DNA of 35,512 bases, taken from positions 1 to 35,512 of the forward strand of contig NZ_JYJF01000077.1 in the NCBI RefSeq assembly GCF_000955975.1. The letters are read 5' to 3'. This document shows, piece after piece, positions 6,631 through 14,414 of this stretch. The DNA is from Saccharothrix sp. ST-888. Lineage in GTDB: Bacteria > Actinomycetota > Actinomycetes > Streptomycetales > Streptomycetaceae. The position numbers were made by a program, and so were the translations under genes. The notes under the pieces are model-generated. The model did no database searches and was not told the origin of the DNA. It saw only the letters and a list, made by a program, of their open reading frames with translations. The first letter of the stretch is position 1; every line of letters begins with the position of its first letter.

Positions 6631-9060
6631 CTACGGGCGGCGGGCCGCGATCAGGCGGATGCCGAGGGCGGCGTCCTCCCATGCCACTCGTACCTGGCCC
6701 AGGCCCGCAGAGCGCAGCAGGCTCTCGATCTCGCCGTCTGCCGGTGCCGTTCCGCCGGCCAGGGCGAGGCCGAGCCGGGTCGCGGCGGCGCCGAGGGGGC
6801 GCTTGGGGGCGAGCGGGCAGGGGACGACGAGCCAGCCGCCGGGCAGCAGCGCCGCTGTGGCGGCCGTGACTGCCTGCCGGAGTTCGGCCGGGGCCAGTCC
6901 GGCGGCGGGCAGCCAGGCGAGTGCGAGCCGGTCGCTCTCCTCGAAGCCCGCGGGGTCGCCGATCCGGACCTGTACCGATCCGTCGAGCACGGGCAGGGTC
7001 ATCCGGTCCGGCTCCAGCGCGAGTACCGGTACGAACGGGATGTGGCGCGCCAACTCGACGGCGGACCGGCCGCCGTCACCGGCCGCGCAGCCCACCCTCG
7101 CACCGGGGCGGTCCAGCACCTCCGGCAGTCCTTCCAGCCGTCCGAGCAGGGAGTTGACCAGCACGTCCGCGAGCGCCGCCGCCTCGCCACCGCAGCCCGC
7201 CACCGACTCCCGTCCCACGACCGGCTTTCCGGCGCGCAGCAGGGCTCCGCCGGCCACTGCGCGCCGCAGCCGGGCGGCGAACGCCGAGGCGCGCGGACCG
7301 CCGATGAGCACCCGGTCCAGGCCCCGGTCGACGGCATGGCGGCCGTCGCCGTCGACGCGTACCACCGAGGCGTCCACCAGGATGTCGAGCAGCTCCGCTG
7401 TGAGACCCTCCGGCAGGTCGGCCGCCGCCTCCTGCACGGTGCACGGCTCCAGCAGCCGGGCCAGCAGACCGGTCTCCTGGGCCACCGCGCAGGCCAGCAG
7501 GCCCCAGGCCCCTGCGGCGACGCCCGCGAGCCGTCCGTCGAACAGGCCGGCCGGCCCCTGCGGCAGCGCGTCGGGAACCTCTCCCGCCCGGACGGCTGTC
7601 AGCAGGGCGTGGGCGCGGTCGAGCAGCGCGGCCAACTCGCCGTGCCGGTCGGGACCGACGGTCTCGATCCCGGCAGCCGACAGCACCGTGCGCACCGCGT
7701 CGCGCACCGGATCGGCGAGCTCGGCTGCGGCAGCCGCGTCGTCGGCGAAAGCCTCGTCGGCGAAAGCGTGGGCGGGCGAGGCCTCGGCCGCGTGCAGCGC
7801 CCACCAGGCGTCCGCCAGCTTGGCGACGGCGCGTTCGGCGGCGTCCTGCCGGACCCGCTTGCCCTCCAGGCCGACGATGGTGCGCTGTCCCAGCTGGATG
7901 AGCAGCATCTCCTGGGAGCCCTGACCGGAGATCAGCCCCAGGATGTCGCGCATGAACCGCTCCCACGGGAACGCGGACATGTAGGCCTCGCCGCCCTGCA
8001 GGCTCATCACCAGCTGGCCGACGCGCAGTGCGCACTCCGAGGCGTGGTGCTTGGCGACGGTGGCGAACTCGTCGAAGTGCGGGTCGCGGTCGGGCGACCG
8101 GGTGCCGTCGAGCGCCCGGTAGACGCTCGCGCGGGCCGTCTGCAGCAGGGCGCGCATCTCCCCGACCGAGCGCTCGACGTTGGGGTAGTCGAGTACGCGG
8201 CGGCCGCCGCGCCTGCGCGGGGACAGCGACTCCACACAGTTCTCGATCACCCCGTCCAGCGCGCCGAGCACTCCGCAGGCGCTCATCGTCCGGCGGATGC
8301 GCGCGTAGGTGTTGAGCTCGCTGAGCGCATCCGCGCGCCAGACCAGCCGCCAGGCGGGCAGCCGTACGTCCGTCAGCAGGACTTGGCCCAGGCCCATGGT
8401 GTGCATGCCCATGGTGTCCATGTGCACGGGTGTGACGCCCGGGTCGTCCTTCTCGACCACGAACGCGAGCATGTCGTTGGACGCCTCGTCGCGCAGGAAC
8501 ACGATGAACAGGTCGGCGAAGCGGGCGCCGGCGAGGAAGCGCTTGGCGCCGTTGAGCACCCACTCGTCGCCTTCGAGCCGCGCGGTGGAGTGGTAGTCGT
8601 ACGGGTCCCGGCTCTCGTAGGCGCCCTGCACCCCGAAGCGCCGGCCGGCCACGAGGTCCGGGACGTAGCGCTCGATCAGCTCCGGCCTGCCACTGGAGAG
8701 GATCAGTTCGGTGATCTCGACGCTGATGTCGAGCAGTACGGCGAAACCGGGATCGCGCGAGAGGCGGGCGATCTCCTCGATCACCACACCCCAGGCGAGT
8801 TTGTCCCGTCCCTCGCCGCCGATCTCGGTGGGCAGCGAGAACCGCATCAGCCCGAGGTCGCCGGCCTGTTCGAAGATCCGGTTGTCGAGCGGCCGGCACT
8901 CCTTGTTGCGGAAGTGCGAGCCGGGGTTGGCCAGGTCCAGGACGAAGCTCCCGAACCGTCGCCTGGCCTCGCGCCGGATCTGTTCGATCTCGGCGTCGAG
9001 CGTGCGGTGTCCGGGGTCCGCCCGGTTCATCACGTCGACGGCGTGCGCGCGGGGCGTCAT
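6631..9060 (-). CDS. Acyl-CoA dehydrogenase fused to a methyltransferase-like domain
   Basis: This 809-residue protein has two parts. Residues about 20-410 form an acyl-CoA dehydrogenase: the N-terminal helical domain with FSLPTEIGGEGRDKLAWG, the middle beta domain with GAYESRDPYDYHS and VLNGAKRFLAGA, and the C-terminal helical domain with SLQGGEAYMSAFPWERFMRD. The usual catalytic block EGTxEI is replaced by QGSQEM, placing Gln380 at the common catalytic Glu position. Residues about 515-809 resemble a class I O-methyltransferase: a winged-helix dimerisation-like segment (WGLLACAVAQETGLLARL), a degenerate motif I (RVGCAAGDGGRSAVELA, 655-671) and LLPGGWLVVP. Methyl transfer is uncertain because motif I departs from GxGxG. 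Its ATG overlaps the ACP stop codon (ATGA), so the two are translationally coupled. It probably acts on an ACP-bound or CoA-bound fatty acyl chain. It is the last gene of the leftward operon. Confidence 0.87.
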   Translation of the reverse strand: MTPRAHAVDVMNRADPGHRTLDAEIEQIRREARRRFGSFVLDLANPGSHFRNKECRPLDNRIFEQAGDLGLMRFSLPTEIGGEGRDKLAWGVVIEEIARLSRDPGFAVLLDISVEITELILSSGRPELIERYVPDLVAGRRFGVQGAYESRDPYDYHSTARLEGDEWVLNGAKRFLAGARFADLFIVFLRDEASNDMLAFVVEKDDPGVTPVHMDTMGMHTMGLGQVLLTDVRLPAWRLVWRADALSELNTYARIRRTMSACGVLGALDGVIENCVESLSPRRRGGRRVLDYPNVERSVGEMRALLQTARASVYRALDGTRSPDRDPHFDEFATVAKHHASECALRVGQLVMSLQGGEAYMSAFPWERFMRDILGLISGQGSQEMLLIQLGQRTIVGLEGKRVRQDAAERAVAKLADAWWALHAAEASPAHAFADEAFADDAAAAAELADPVRDAVRTVLSAAGIETVGPDRHGELAALLDRAHALLTAVRAGEVPDALPQGPAGLFDGRLAGVAAGAWGLLACAVAQETGLLARLLEPCTVQEAAADLPEGLTAELLDILVDASVVRVDGDGRHAVDRGLDRVLIGGPRASAFAARLRRAVAGGALLRAGKPVVGRESVAGCGGEAAALADVLVNSLLGRLEGLPEVLDRPGARVGCAAGDGGRSAVELARHIPFVPVLALEPDRMTLPVLDGSVQVRIGDPAGFEESDRLALAWLPAAGLAPAELRQAVTAATAALLPGGWLVVPCPLAPKRPLGAAATRLGLALAGGTAPADGEIESLLRSAGLGQVRVAWEDAALGIRLIAARRP

Positions 9061-9389
9061 GCCCCGGCCTCCGGCGCACCGCTGCCGCCCGCCGAGGCCG
9101 GGCCGCCCGCTGTGGCCGCGTTGCCCGCCGAGGCCGGGCCGCCCGTCATCTCGCGCACCAGGTCGTCGAGCGACTCGTCACCGAGGAAGCGTTCGAGCGG
9201 GATGTTGGCGCCGGTGCGCTCCTCGACCTCGACGGAGAGCTGGGCGGCCGTGAGCGAGTCGATGCCGATCTCGCCGATCGGCCGGTCGGTGGGGATCTGC
9301 TGCGCGTCGATGCCGAGCAGCTCTCCGATCAGCGAGGACAGCCAGGTGCCGGCGGACTCGGCGGTGCCGGTGGGGTTTGCGGTGGTGAT
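9057..9389 (-). CDS. Acyl carrier protein with an apparent ATC start
   Basis: This 110-residue frame is an acyl carrier protein. It has helix 1 (TWLSSLIGELLGI), the phosphopantetheine site EIGIDSLTAAQL (Ser45), helix 3 (LERFLGDESLDDLV) and an Ala/Gly/Pro-rich tail containing GGPASAG twice. No ATG, GTG or TTG lies between the in-frame TAG at 9401-9399 (the stop of the upstream gene) and the conserved fold. An ATC at 9389-9387 follows AGGAG with 6 nt spacing and begins ATC ACC ACC GCA, exactly where ATG ACC ACC would be expected. The start is therefore either a rare AUC initiation, a mutated start or a sequencing error. The gene lies between the two acyl-CoA dehydrogenases and overlaps the next gene by 4 nt. 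It is a likely acceptor for the acyl chain activated by the operon's FAAL. Confidence 0.87.
   Translation of the reverse strand: MTTANPTGTAESAGTWLSSLIGELLGIDAQQIPTDRPIGEIGIDSLTAAQLSVEVEERTGANIPLERFLGDESLDDLVREMTGGPASAGNAATAGGPASAGGSGAPEAGA
9087..9145. repeat. Two 23-bp direct repeats in the ACP tail
   Basis: A 23-bp sequence at 9087-9109 recurs exactly at 9123-9145, 36 bp (12 codons) downstream, so the reading frame is kept. It encodes the duplicated Gly-Gly-Pro-Ala-Ser-Ala-Gly segment in the flexible C-terminal tail of the acyl carrier protein. It points to a recent in-frame duplication and marks a slippage-prone site. Confidence 0.85.
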
Positions 9390-9398
9390 GGCGTTCTC

Positions 9399-11144
9399 CT
9401 AGGTTCGGGCCGGTGCGGACCCTCGGTACTGCGGCGCGAGCCGCAGCGGTACGAGGGAGAACGCCCGGTCGTCGTCGTCAAGATGCTTGAGCCGGTGCAC
9501 CAGCCGGTCCTCGGCGGCCAGGTCGGGCTCGGCCGGCAGGCCGAGCCGCTCCACGACCCGCCGCAGCGCGACCGAGAGCCAGGCCCGGTCGGCGGCCAGG
9601 TCGCCGAGTGCCTCCCGGCGCTGCAGCCAGGTGTGCAGGCAGCAGGCGCCCGCGTGCACCAGGCAGTGCCGCCGGGCCGACTCGTACGCCTCGGAGGTGC
9701 GGAGCGTGCCGAGCCGGCGGAACGTCTCCCGGGTCTCGTCGCGGACCGTGAGCAGCCTGCGGGCGAGCGGGGCGAGCTCCGCGTCGTCGCGCAGCGCCTC
9801 GACCGCGTCGTCGAGCAGGTCGACCACCTCGTCGGCGCCGCCGTAGGTGATCGACGGGCGCTGCTCCCGAGGTGCCACCGGCGGCACCGGTTCGCCGAAT
9901 CCGAACAGCAGCGGGAGGGGCAGTTCGGGGCGGGCCGCGCTCCGCCGCCGCGCCCCGCTGACCAGTTGGGCGCGGATGGTGTCCAGCTGGACCAGCTGGG
10001 TGCCCTCGAACACCGGGGTGATCGCCACATCGCGCGCCAGCTTCTGGAAGGCGCCGTCCGCGACCCCCTCGCGCAGGTAGGCCCGGGCACTCAGCACCTC
10101 GCCGCAGGCGTTCACGGCGTCCACGCAGAGCTGCGGCACCACGTACTTCGCCACCGCGGACCAGAGCGGCATCCGCTGCCGGGCCACGTCGAGGCCGCGC
10201 GCGGCGGCCAGGGCGGTGCACTCCGCGATCAGCAGGTCGGCGAAGCCGCGCGCCAGCAGCGAGCGGACCGGTGCCAGCGCCAGGGCCGGCTCGCCGTACA
10301 GCACCCGGCCGCGCGCGTGCCGCAGGGCGATGCGCAGCGCCGTGTCGGCCGCGCCGAGGCTGCTCCCGCCGACCAGGGTCCGGGTGAACTGGAGCATGCC
10401 GGAGACCATTTCGATGCCGCGGCCGGGCCGTCCGATCACGGCGTCGGCGCCGATCCGGTAGTCGCTGAGGGTGAAGCCGCTCAGGTCGTGGCCGCGCAGG
10501 CCGTGGGTACGGACCTTCGGCAGCCGCTGCACCCCCTGCGGGCCGACGGCGTCGAAGTCGAGCAGGAACAGTCCGAAGGACGGGTCGGAGGCGGCGAGCA
10601 CGGTGGCGAACGAGGACCGCCGGCCGTTGCCGACCAGCCACTTCCGCCCGTTCAGCACGAACCCGCCGTCCGTGGGGGTGGCCCGGGTGCCGGTGGCGAG
10701 CAGGTCGCTGCCCGCGGCCTCCTCGCTGATGCCGGCGGTGCCCCAGGCCCGGCCGAGCGCGAGCTCGGCGACCCGCTGCCGCTGCCGGTCGTCACCCCAG
10801 ATCCACACCGGTGTGGTGGCGAGGAGTGTCGACCCGAGGCCGACCGAGACCGCCAGTTCGCGGCGCGATGCCGCCCGCACCACGGCCAGCAGCGACTCGA
10901 ACGAGGCGAGCCGGCCGCCCTCGCCGACGGGCACCAGGTGCTCGTGCAGTCCGGCCGACCAGGCCGCCTCGTACGCCGCGGTGGGCTCGGCCTCCAGGTC
11001 GTCCGCGCGCACACCGCGCGCCAGCGACATGCCGGTGCCCGGGTCGAACGGGCAGCCGAGCGCCTGCTCCAGCTCCGCCGCCGCCCCGAACGTGGACAGT
11101 GCCGCCCTGGCCGGGGCGGCCGACGGGATTGCCGTGCCGGTCAT
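9399..11144 (-). CDS. Acyl-CoA dehydrogenase family flavoprotein
   Basis: This 581-residue FAD enzyme probably introduces an alpha,beta double bond into an acyl thioester. It shows GTAGISEEAAGSDLLATGTRA for the middle domain, FVLNGRKWLVGNG, the substrate/FAD-contacting segment GMLQFTRTLVGGSSLG, and the catalytic block ITPVFEGTQLVQLD with Glu380 in the usual place. Unlike its neighbour at 6631-9060, this copy retains the catalytic base. After residue about 400 it carries a roughly 180-residue extra C-terminal helical region, as in the longer very-long-chain type members. Its start overlaps the thioesterase stop by 4 nt (ATGA), and its stop is followed at once by the ACP Shine-Dalgarno. The context suggests the substrate is carried on the adjacent ACP, not on CoA, but that is inference. 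Confidence 0.9.
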   Translation of the reverse strand: MTGTAIPSAAPARAALSTFGAAAELEQALGCPFDPGTGMSLARGVRADDLEAEPTAAYEAAWSAGLHEHLVPVGEGGRLASFESLLAVVRAASRRELAVSVGLGSTLLATTPVWIWGDDRQRQRVAELALGRAWGTAGISEEAAGSDLLATGTRATPTDGGFVLNGRKWLVGNGRRSSFATVLAASDPSFGLFLLDFDAVGPQGVQRLPKVRTHGLRGHDLSGFTLSDYRIGADAVIGRPGRGIEMVSGMLQFTRTLVGGSSLGAADTALRIALRHARGRVLYGEPALALAPVRSLLARGFADLLIAECTALAAARGLDVARQRMPLWSAVAKYVVPQLCVDAVNACGEVLSARAYLREGVADGAFQKLARDVAITPVFEGTQLVQLDTIRAQLVSGARRRSAARPELPLPLLFGFGEPVPPVAPREQRPSITYGGADEVVDLLDDAVEALRDDAELAPLARRLLTVRDETRETFRRLGTLRTSEAYESARRHCLVHAGACCLHTWLQRREALGDLAADRAWLSVALRRVVERLGLPAEPDLAAEDRLVHRLKHLDDDDRAFSLVPLRLAPQYRGSAPART

Positions 11145-11971
11145 ATCCGCTCCACCACGATCGCGTACGGCCCGCCGCCGTCCTCGTCGGCGAGTCCCAA
11201 CTCATGGACGAATGCGAGCTCCCGGCCCTGGCGGTAGGCGGTGGTGCGGACCTCCAGCAGGTCCCACAGCTGGCCGGCCCGCAGCCAGGTCACGTCGACC
11301 CGGCGGATCCCCTCGGTCATGGCACGGCGCAGCTCGGGCGCCTTCCGGCCGTGCCGCAGCACGAACTCCTCCCGCGCGCCGCCGGCGAACCCGAGCGACT
11401 CGACCCAGTACCACTGGTCGGCCACCTCGCAGTGGTGCCGGTGCACCCGGAACGTCGTGGTGTCCGAGGCGATCCGCTCGCCGTCCCGCTCGAAGCCGCC
11501 CACCAGCCGGCGGACCGGGGACAGGTGGGGGGAGCGTTCGACCTCGTCGTCGTGGAAGGCCGCGACGAGCGAGTCCGGCAGTGTCGTGGGCGCGCCGGAG
11601 AGCGCCAGGTCGCCGCTGAGCCGCAGCGGCACCGAGGCGGCGCGGGTGCGGACCGCGACGCCGGCCGGGCCGGAGAGCGTCATCTCCATCTCCAGCTGCG
11701 AGGACTTCGGCCCGCGCACCCGGGCACGGACGTCGACCAGCACCTCGTCGGCGTCCAGGAACCGCAGCGGCTGCTCGTACTCCAGCTGCCACGCCCACAG
11801 GACCAGTCCCACCTGGTGCTCGGAGACGAGCGTGCGGTGGCTGCACACGTGGTCGCGCATCCAGCGGGTACCGGCCTGGAAGGCGAGTCGTCCGACGGCG
11901 GTGGTCTGCAGCTGCGTCGGGGTGAAGAGGCTCGCGTCGAGCACGACCTCGTAGGTGGAGCTGCGCGGCAT
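11141..11971 (-). CDS. Double-hotdog thioesterase-like protein
   Basis: This 276-residue protein looks like two hotdog units in tandem. The N-terminal half includes TTAVGRLAFQAGTRWMRDH and LWAWQLEYEQPLRFLDADEV. The second half includes VADQWYWVESLGFAGGAREEF and ends in strand-rich sequence with TAYRQGRELAFVHELG. The arrangement resembles acyl-ACP thioesterase or biosynthetic-cluster hotdog proteins that hydrolyse or transfer acyl groups from carrier proteins. I do not see an unambiguous catalytic Asp/Glu motif, so a role in dehydration or transfer is also possible. Its ATG lies 6 bp after the sulfur-carrier stop, and its likely Shine-Dalgarno (GGAGG) is formed by that gene's final Gly-Gly codons. 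It overlaps the next gene by 4 nt, so it belongs to a tightly coupled operon. Confidence 0.7.
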   Translation of the reverse strand: MPRSSTYEVVLDASLFTPTQLQTTAVGRLAFQAGTRWMRDHVCSHRTLVSEHQVGLVLWAWQLEYEQPLRFLDADEVLVDVRARVRGPKSSQLEMEMTLSGPAGVAVRTRAASVPLRLSGDLALSGAPTTLPDSLVAAFHDDEVERSPHLSPVRRLVGGFERDGERIASDTTTFRVHRHHCEVADQWYWVESLGFAGGAREEFVLRHGRKAPELRRAMTEGIRRVDVTWLRAGQLWDLLEVRTTAYRQGRELAFVHELGLADEDGGGPYAIVVERI

Positions 11972-11977
11972 CGGGGA

Positions 11978-12244
11978 CTAGCCTCCCGAGACCGCGGTGA
12001 CGATGTCCACCCGGTCGTCCTCGGTGGCCTCGCGGTCCAGCTCGTCCAGTGCGAGCTGTTCGCCGTTGAGGGCGATCAGGTGGGTCGCGCGGACGCTTCC
12101 CTCCCGGTCCATCAGCACCTCGCCCACGGTGGGGTAGCGCTCGGTCAGCGCGGCCAGACCCTCGCGCACCGTGCTGCCGTCGACCTCGATCTCGTTCTCG
12201 TAGTCGGTGAATCGGAGCAGGATGCCCCTGACCTTGACGATCAT
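11978..12244 (-). CDS. MoaD/ThiS-like ubiquitin-fold sulfur carrier protein
   Basis: This 88-residue protein has the beta-grasp pattern of MoaD, ThiS and CysO: a first strand MIVKVRGILLRFT, a helix with TVREGLAALTERYP, the segment HLIALNGEQL, and the C-terminal stretch DDRVDIVTAVSGG. The terminal Gly-Gly is the group that an E1-like enzyme adenylates and converts to a thiocarboxylate, making the protein a sulfur donor. The ATG at 12244 follows GAAGGGGGACG. It lies inside the FAAL/ACP operon, not beside molybdopterin, thiamine or cysteine genes. Its probable activator, a MoeZ-type E1/rhodanese, begins about 2.2 kb away on the other strand (14415). This implies delivery of sulfur to the product of this locus. 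Another possibility is a protein-conjugation role, as for some prokaryotic ubiquitin-like proteins. Confidence 0.88.
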   Translation of the reverse strand: MIVKVRGILLRFTDYENEIEVDGSTVREGLAALTERYPTVGEVLMDREGSVRATHLIALNGEQLALDELDREATEDDRVDIVTAVSGG

Positions 12245-12293
12245 CGTCCGTCCCCCTTCGTTGATGTGGTCATCTGTCGATCGTTGTGCCGTC

Positions 12294-14054
12294 TCACGCC
12301 ACCGGGGCGGGCCGGGTGGGGGCCTGCCAGCGGGCGAGCTCCTCCAGCTCTCCGGCGAGGTACTGCCGACGGGCCAGCCAGCGCTGCACCTTGCCGCTCG
12401 ACGTCTTGGGGATCGTCCGCGGCCGCACCAGGACGACGGTGTGCGGCGGGACGCTCAGCTCGATCGAGACGGTCCGCCGGATCCCGTCGAGCACCGCCCG
12501 GTACTGCTCCTCGTCGCCGGGGTCGGTCTCGTAGACCAGCACCAGCCGTTCGGCTGCTCCCGCGTCGTCCTCGATCGCGAACGCGGCGCCGCAGTTGCGG
12601 CGGATGCCGGTGACCGAGGACTCGCAGACCCGCTCGATGTCGACCGGGTGGTAGTTGCGGCCGTTGACGACGATCAGGTCCTTCATCCGCCCCGCCATGA
12701 ACAGTTCGCCGTCCAGCACGAAGCCGAGGTCGCCGGTGCGCAGGTACGGGCCGTCGCCGGTGGCGGTCGTCGCGCCGAAGGTGGCGGCACTCTCCTCGGG
12801 GCGTCGCCAGTAGCCGTCCGCGACGCTGGGCGAGTCGATCCAGATCTCGCCGACCGCACCGTCTCCCAGCGGCTCCGAGGTGGCCGGGTCGACGATCGCG
12901 AGCCGGGTGTGCGGTCCGGGAGCGCCGCAGCTCACCAGCGACCTCGACGGCTCCTCCGGTTCGGCCGGGCGGGCCGTGCCGTGCAGTTCGAGCGCGTCGC
13001 GGGCGACCGACACCGAGCGCCAACCGCCCAGCGGCCGGCCGCCGGTGACGAACAGCGTCGCCTCGGCGAGCCCGTAGCACGGGTAGAAGGACTCGGCCCG
13101 GAAGCCGCTCGGCCCGAAGCGCTCGACGAAGCGCGCGATCGTCTCGGCACGGACCGGCTCGGCACCGGTGAAGGTGAGCTCGACGGCGGACAGGTCCAGC
13201 TCCGCCACGTCGGCGTCGGTCGCCCGCCGCACGCAGAGGTCGAAGGCGAAGTTCGGGCCGCCGGTGATCGTCGAGCGGTAGCGGGAGACCATGCGCAGCC
13301 AGGACAGCGGACGGCGCAGGAACGTCACCGGTGACATGAGGGTCACCGGGATGCCGGAGAACAGCGGGGTGAGGATGCCGCCGATCAGCCCCATGTCGTG
13401 GTAGGGCGGCAGCCAGAGGCCGCCCGCACTGCCCTCGTGCATCCCGAAGCCGCGGGCGATCTCGACGCAGTTGCTCATGAGTTGGGCGTGGCTGAGCATG
13501 ACACCGCGCGGAAGCGAGGTCGACCCGGAGGTGTACTGCAGCAGCGCCAGCAGATCCGGTCGGACCGTCGTGGTCGGCCCCTCGCCGTCGTCCTCGATCA
13601 CGTCGGTCGAGATCACCCGGGGGGTGCGGCCGCCGAGTGCCGTGGTGAGCCACTCGGTCATCAGCGGCGCGATGTTCGAGGTGGTCAGGACGGTGTCCGA
13701 GCCGGTGTCCTCGATGATGGCGGCGAGCCGGGGCATCGTCCGCGCCAGCCGGGTCGGGTCGGGCGGGAAGGCCGGCACCGCCGGCACTCCCGCGTAGAAG
13801 CAGCCGAACAGGCCGGCCAGGTAGTCCAGGCCCGGCGCGAAGAGCAGCAGCGCAGGTTCGGGCCGTCCTCGGGTCGCCGCCGTCAGCCGGGCCGCGACCG
13901 CCCGTGCCCGCCTGTCGAGTTCGGCGTAGGTGATCTCGTCGGCCGACTCGTCGTCACCGACGAACCGGTAGGCGACGACATCGGGTGATCGGATCGCCCG
14001 CTCACGCAGCAGCTGCACGAAGCTCTCCGCCCCGTGCCGAATTGAAGCACTCAA
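12294..14054 (-). CDS. Fatty acyl-AMP ligase (FAAL), first copy
   Basis: This protein of about 586 residues activates a free fatty acid with ATP to acyl-adenylate, probably for transfer to the operon's ACP. ANL-superfamily motifs are clear: LLQYTSGSTSLPRGVMLSH (P-loop), PPYHDMGLIGGILTPL (the FAAL/FACL long-chain signature), YPCYGLAEATLF, RTGDLGFVLDGELFMAGR, KDLIVVNGRNYHPVDIE, and the C-terminal Lys in PKTSSGKVQRW. The GRNYHPVDIE form and overall length fit FAALs better than acyl-CoA ligases. TTG at 14054 is chosen because GGAGGG lies 8 nt upstream; GTG at 14075 is in frame but has no visible ribosome binding site. It is the first gene of the leftward operon, 49 bp before the sulfur carrier, and diverges from the moeZ-like gene. 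Confidence 0.92.
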   Translation of the reverse strand: MSASIRHGAESFVQLLRERAIRSPDVVAYRFVGDDESADEITYAELDRRARAVAARLTAATRGRPEPALLLFAPGLDYLAGLFGCFYAGVPAVPAFPPDPTRLARTMPRLAAIIEDTGSDTVLTTSNIAPLMTEWLTTALGGRTPRVISTDVIEDDGEGPTTTVRPDLLALLQYTSGSTSLPRGVMLSHAQLMSNCVEIARGFGMHEGSAGGLWLPPYHDMGLIGGILTPLFSGIPVTLMSPVTFLRRPLSWLRMVSRYRSTITGGPNFAFDLCVRRATDADVAELDLSAVELTFTGAEPVRAETIARFVERFGPSGFRAESFYPCYGLAEATLFVTGGRPLGGWRSVSVARDALELHGTARPAEPEEPSRSLVSCGAPGPHTRLAIVDPATSEPLGDGAVGEIWIDSPSVADGYWRRPEESAATFGATTATGDGPYLRTGDLGFVLDGELFMAGRMKDLIVVNGRNYHPVDIERVCESSVTGIRRNCGAAFAIEDDAGAAERLVLVYETDPGDEEQYRAVLDGIRRTVSIELSVPPHTVVLVRPRTIPKTSSGKVQRWLARRQYLAGELEELARWQAPTRPAPVA

Positions 14055-14090
14055 CCCCCGTGCCCTCCCCCGCACTTGATGAGGCGAGCA

Positions 14091-14119
14091 GTGTTACAGC
14101 AATGCTCGGCAGCGGTCAA
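14091..14119 (-). promoter_or_regulatory. Candidate promoter of the leftward FAAL operon
   Basis: On the minus strand TTGACC (14119-14114) is followed, after exactly 17 nt, by TAACAC (14096-14091), 36 bp before the preferred TTG start. The -35 box is close to the vegetative consensus and the -10 box is weaker. Across the same divergent region, TTGACA at 14192-14197 with CATGGT 18 nt further on could serve the moeZ-like gene, giving a leader of nearly 200 nt. The rest of 14076-14414 holds no gene. Confidence 0.5.
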
Positions 14120-14414
14120 TGATCTTCTTCGGGCGCCCCGCCCGGGTACTGACAGGCGGTTTCGGATGACCTCCGGCGCGCCGGACGGGGATTGACACTG
14201 GCGGGTAACAACGAGCATGGTGATCAGGTCGGCCGGGGGGTGCGGCGGGTCGAGCACGGCAGGGCGGGGGATCAACAGAGCCACCAGCGCGGGGAGTTGT
14301 GCCTTCTTACGGCCGACTCGGCGCAACGGGGGCCGGTTTCCGCTCTTCCACGCACACCTCCGGTGCCTTTCCCACTCACCCCCGGGGGTGCGGTCCGGAC
14401 GTGAAGGAGCGTAT

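Noticed and set aside
6559..9402. Plus-strand frame of 947 codons opposite the dehydrogenase fusion and the ACP
   Set aside because: It begins in tandem repeats, crosses a terminator and has low-complexity Gln/Arg/Gly content; the opposite strand is clearly coding.
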